A stretch of DNA of 6,877 bases, taken from Christensenella sp. UBA6420. Its GTDB lineage: Bacteria > Bacillota > Clostridia > Christensenellales > DTU072. The stretch is taken from the NCBI GenBank assembly GCA_002439705.1, contig DJPE01000037.1, forward strand, positions 11,102-17,978, given 5' to 3'. This document shows positions 6,371 through 6,877 of this stretch, one piece after another (within the stretch, counting starts at the first letter, position 1; the number at the start of each line of letters is the position of its first letter). Below the pieces are notes generated by a model. That model did no database searches. It had not been told where the DNA came from and saw only the letters and a program-made list of their open reading frames with translations. Made by a program: the position numbers and the translations under genes.

Positions 6371-6371
6371 C

Positions 6372-6411
6372 TTTATTTTACGGTTATTTTTTCGATTAAA
6401 CGTAAAATAAA
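6372..6411. repeat. 11-bp AT-rich inverted repeat in the dnaA-dnaN gap
   Basis: TTTATTTTACG (6372-6382) is the exact reverse complement of CGTAAAATAAA (6401-6411), with 18 bases between. It lies between the DnaA-box pair and the dnaN promoter. No U-run follows on the dnaA transcript, so it is a poor intrinsic terminator; an unwinding or cruciform-prone element of the origin is more likely (inference). Confidence 0.6.
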
Positions 6412-6431
6412 TTCGCGTTTTTTTATGGTTT

Positions 6432-6466
6432 TATTGTGGATAAAATGTTAATCGTTATCCACAATA
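6432..6466. repeat. Pair of perfect DnaA boxes in a 12-bp inverted repeat
   Basis: TATTGTGGATAA (6432-6443) and TTATCCACAATA (6455-6466) are exact reverse complements separated by 11 bases. Each arm contains a perfect DnaA box: TGTGGATAA at 6435-6443 (minus strand) and TTATCCACA at 6455-6463 (plus strand). The symmetry extends beyond the 9-base boxes, and the box centres are 20 bases apart, so two DnaA molecules would bind on about the same face of the helix. Confidence 0.9.
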
Positions 6467-6485
6467 CGTCAACAACGCTATTTAG

Positions 6486-6494
6486 TTTTACACA
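6486..6494 (+). promoter_or_regulatory. Relaxed DnaA box overlapping the dnaA stop codon
   Basis: TTTTACACA fits TTWTNCACA and lies 22 bases beyond the perfect plus-strand box, in the same orientation. It overlaps the end of dnaA, so coding constraint may explain part of it. Confidence 0.45.
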
Positions 6495-6877
6495 TTCAGC
6501 ATCTCTTTTATATCCTTGACGGCTTTGTCGTTTTTGCCGTTCGTGCCGAGAGAGTTTATTACTTTATCTCTCGAATAGATTATCGTGGTGTGGTCTCTTC
6601 CGCCGAAAATCTGACCTATGTTTATTAAAGGCAGGTTAAGAAGGTCGTACACGAGATATATAGCTATCATTCTTGCTTCGACTATTTCTTTCGTTTTTTT
6701 CTTGCCTATAATATCGTTTTCGGGAATCCTGTAATATTCGCTTACCGCAGATATTATTTTGTTACTGTCCACGGCGACGGAATCGGCGATTTCTTTTTCT
6801 TTCAAGGCTTCTTTGGCAAGTTCCAAAGTAGGTTTCCGTCCGTTAAGCTGAGCGAACATTATTACTTTAAGCAAAGC
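6488..6877 (-). CDS. dnaA: Chromosomal replication initiator DnaA (C-terminal part, cut by the right edge)
   Basis: DnaA binds DnaA boxes and opens the origin. Only the last 129 residues are present; the family is usually about 440-460, so the N-terminus and ATPase core are outside, and the frame is open to the window edge. Seen: the end of the AAA+ lid (ALLKVIMFAQLNGRKPTLELA...), then DNA-binding domain IV with KTKEIVEARMIAIYLVYDLL and the diagnostic signature IGQIFGGRDHTTIIYS. GGRDHTT makes the base contacts with the DnaA box. The GCT TTG at the edge is mid-gene, not a start. Boxes matching this reader are found immediately downstream, in the gap before dnaN. Confidence 0.97.
   Translation of the reverse strand, partial: ALLKVIMFAQLNGRKPTLELAKEALKEKEIADSVAVDSNKIISAVSEYYRIPENDIIGKKKTKEIVEARMIAIYLVYDLLNLPLINIGQIFGGRDHTTIIYSRDKVINSLGTNGKNDKAVKDIKEMLNV

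Larger units (their letters stand above)
6292..6494. other. Candidate origin of replication (oriC or its dnaA-dnaN half)
   Basis: The dnaA-dnaN gap holds two perfect DnaA boxes in inverted orientation, a TGTGTATAA variant and a relaxed TTTTACACA at the dnaA stop, together with an AT-rich tract containing an 11-bp inverted repeat. In B. subtilis the corresponding gap is the half of the bipartite origin that contains the unwinding element. I looked for DnaA-trio repeats beside the boxes and found no convincing run. The region upstream of dnaA, where the other half would lie, is outside the window. Confidence 0.7.

Overview
This window is the replication-origin neighbourhood of a low-GC bacterial chromosome, most likely an uncultured member of the Bacillota (Clostridia-like). 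The evidence is the conserved run rpmH-rnpA-yidD-yidC-jag-mnmE beside dnaA-dnaN, a KH/R3H-type Jag protein (typical of Gram-positives), a YidC without the large periplasmic domain of Gram-negatives, and clear Shine-Dalgarno sites. I cannot assign a genus from sequence alone.

Every gene I can support lies on the minus strand, so the window reads right to left: dnaA (3' end only, cut by the right edge), a 196-base gap with origin features, dnaN, an AT-rich gene that looks like a shrunken glycoside hydrolase family 31 protein, a 253-base AT-rich gap, then rpmH, rnpA, yidD, yidC, jag and mnmE (5' part only, cut by the left edge). Almost all of the sequence is coding. The last six genes are separated by very short gaps or overlap by 1 to 17 bases, so they look like one operon served by a near-perfect promoter (-35 at 3633-3638, -10 at 3610-3615).

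The genes serve replication initiation and elongation (DnaA, beta clamp), translation and RNA processing (L34, RNase P protein, tRNA modification by MnmE), RNA binding (Jag/KhpB) and membrane-protein insertion (YidC, YidD).

Three things depart from the textbook layout. First, dnaA-dnaN points the same way as rpmH-mnmE, whereas in Bacillus-type chromosomes the two blocks diverge from the origin. Second, the slot after dnaN, often held by yaaA/recF, holds the unusual GH31-like gene. Third, the two non-coding gaps carry dense, unusual structure: inverted DnaA boxes, an 11-bp AT-rich inverted repeat and a promoter overlapping a DnaA box in one; a parS-like 16-mer, repeated AATATTTG words and a palindrome over a -35 box in the other. 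Most of the window is otherwise conserved core genome, and I see no mobile element, CRISPR array, tRNA, rRNA or convincing intrinsic terminator.
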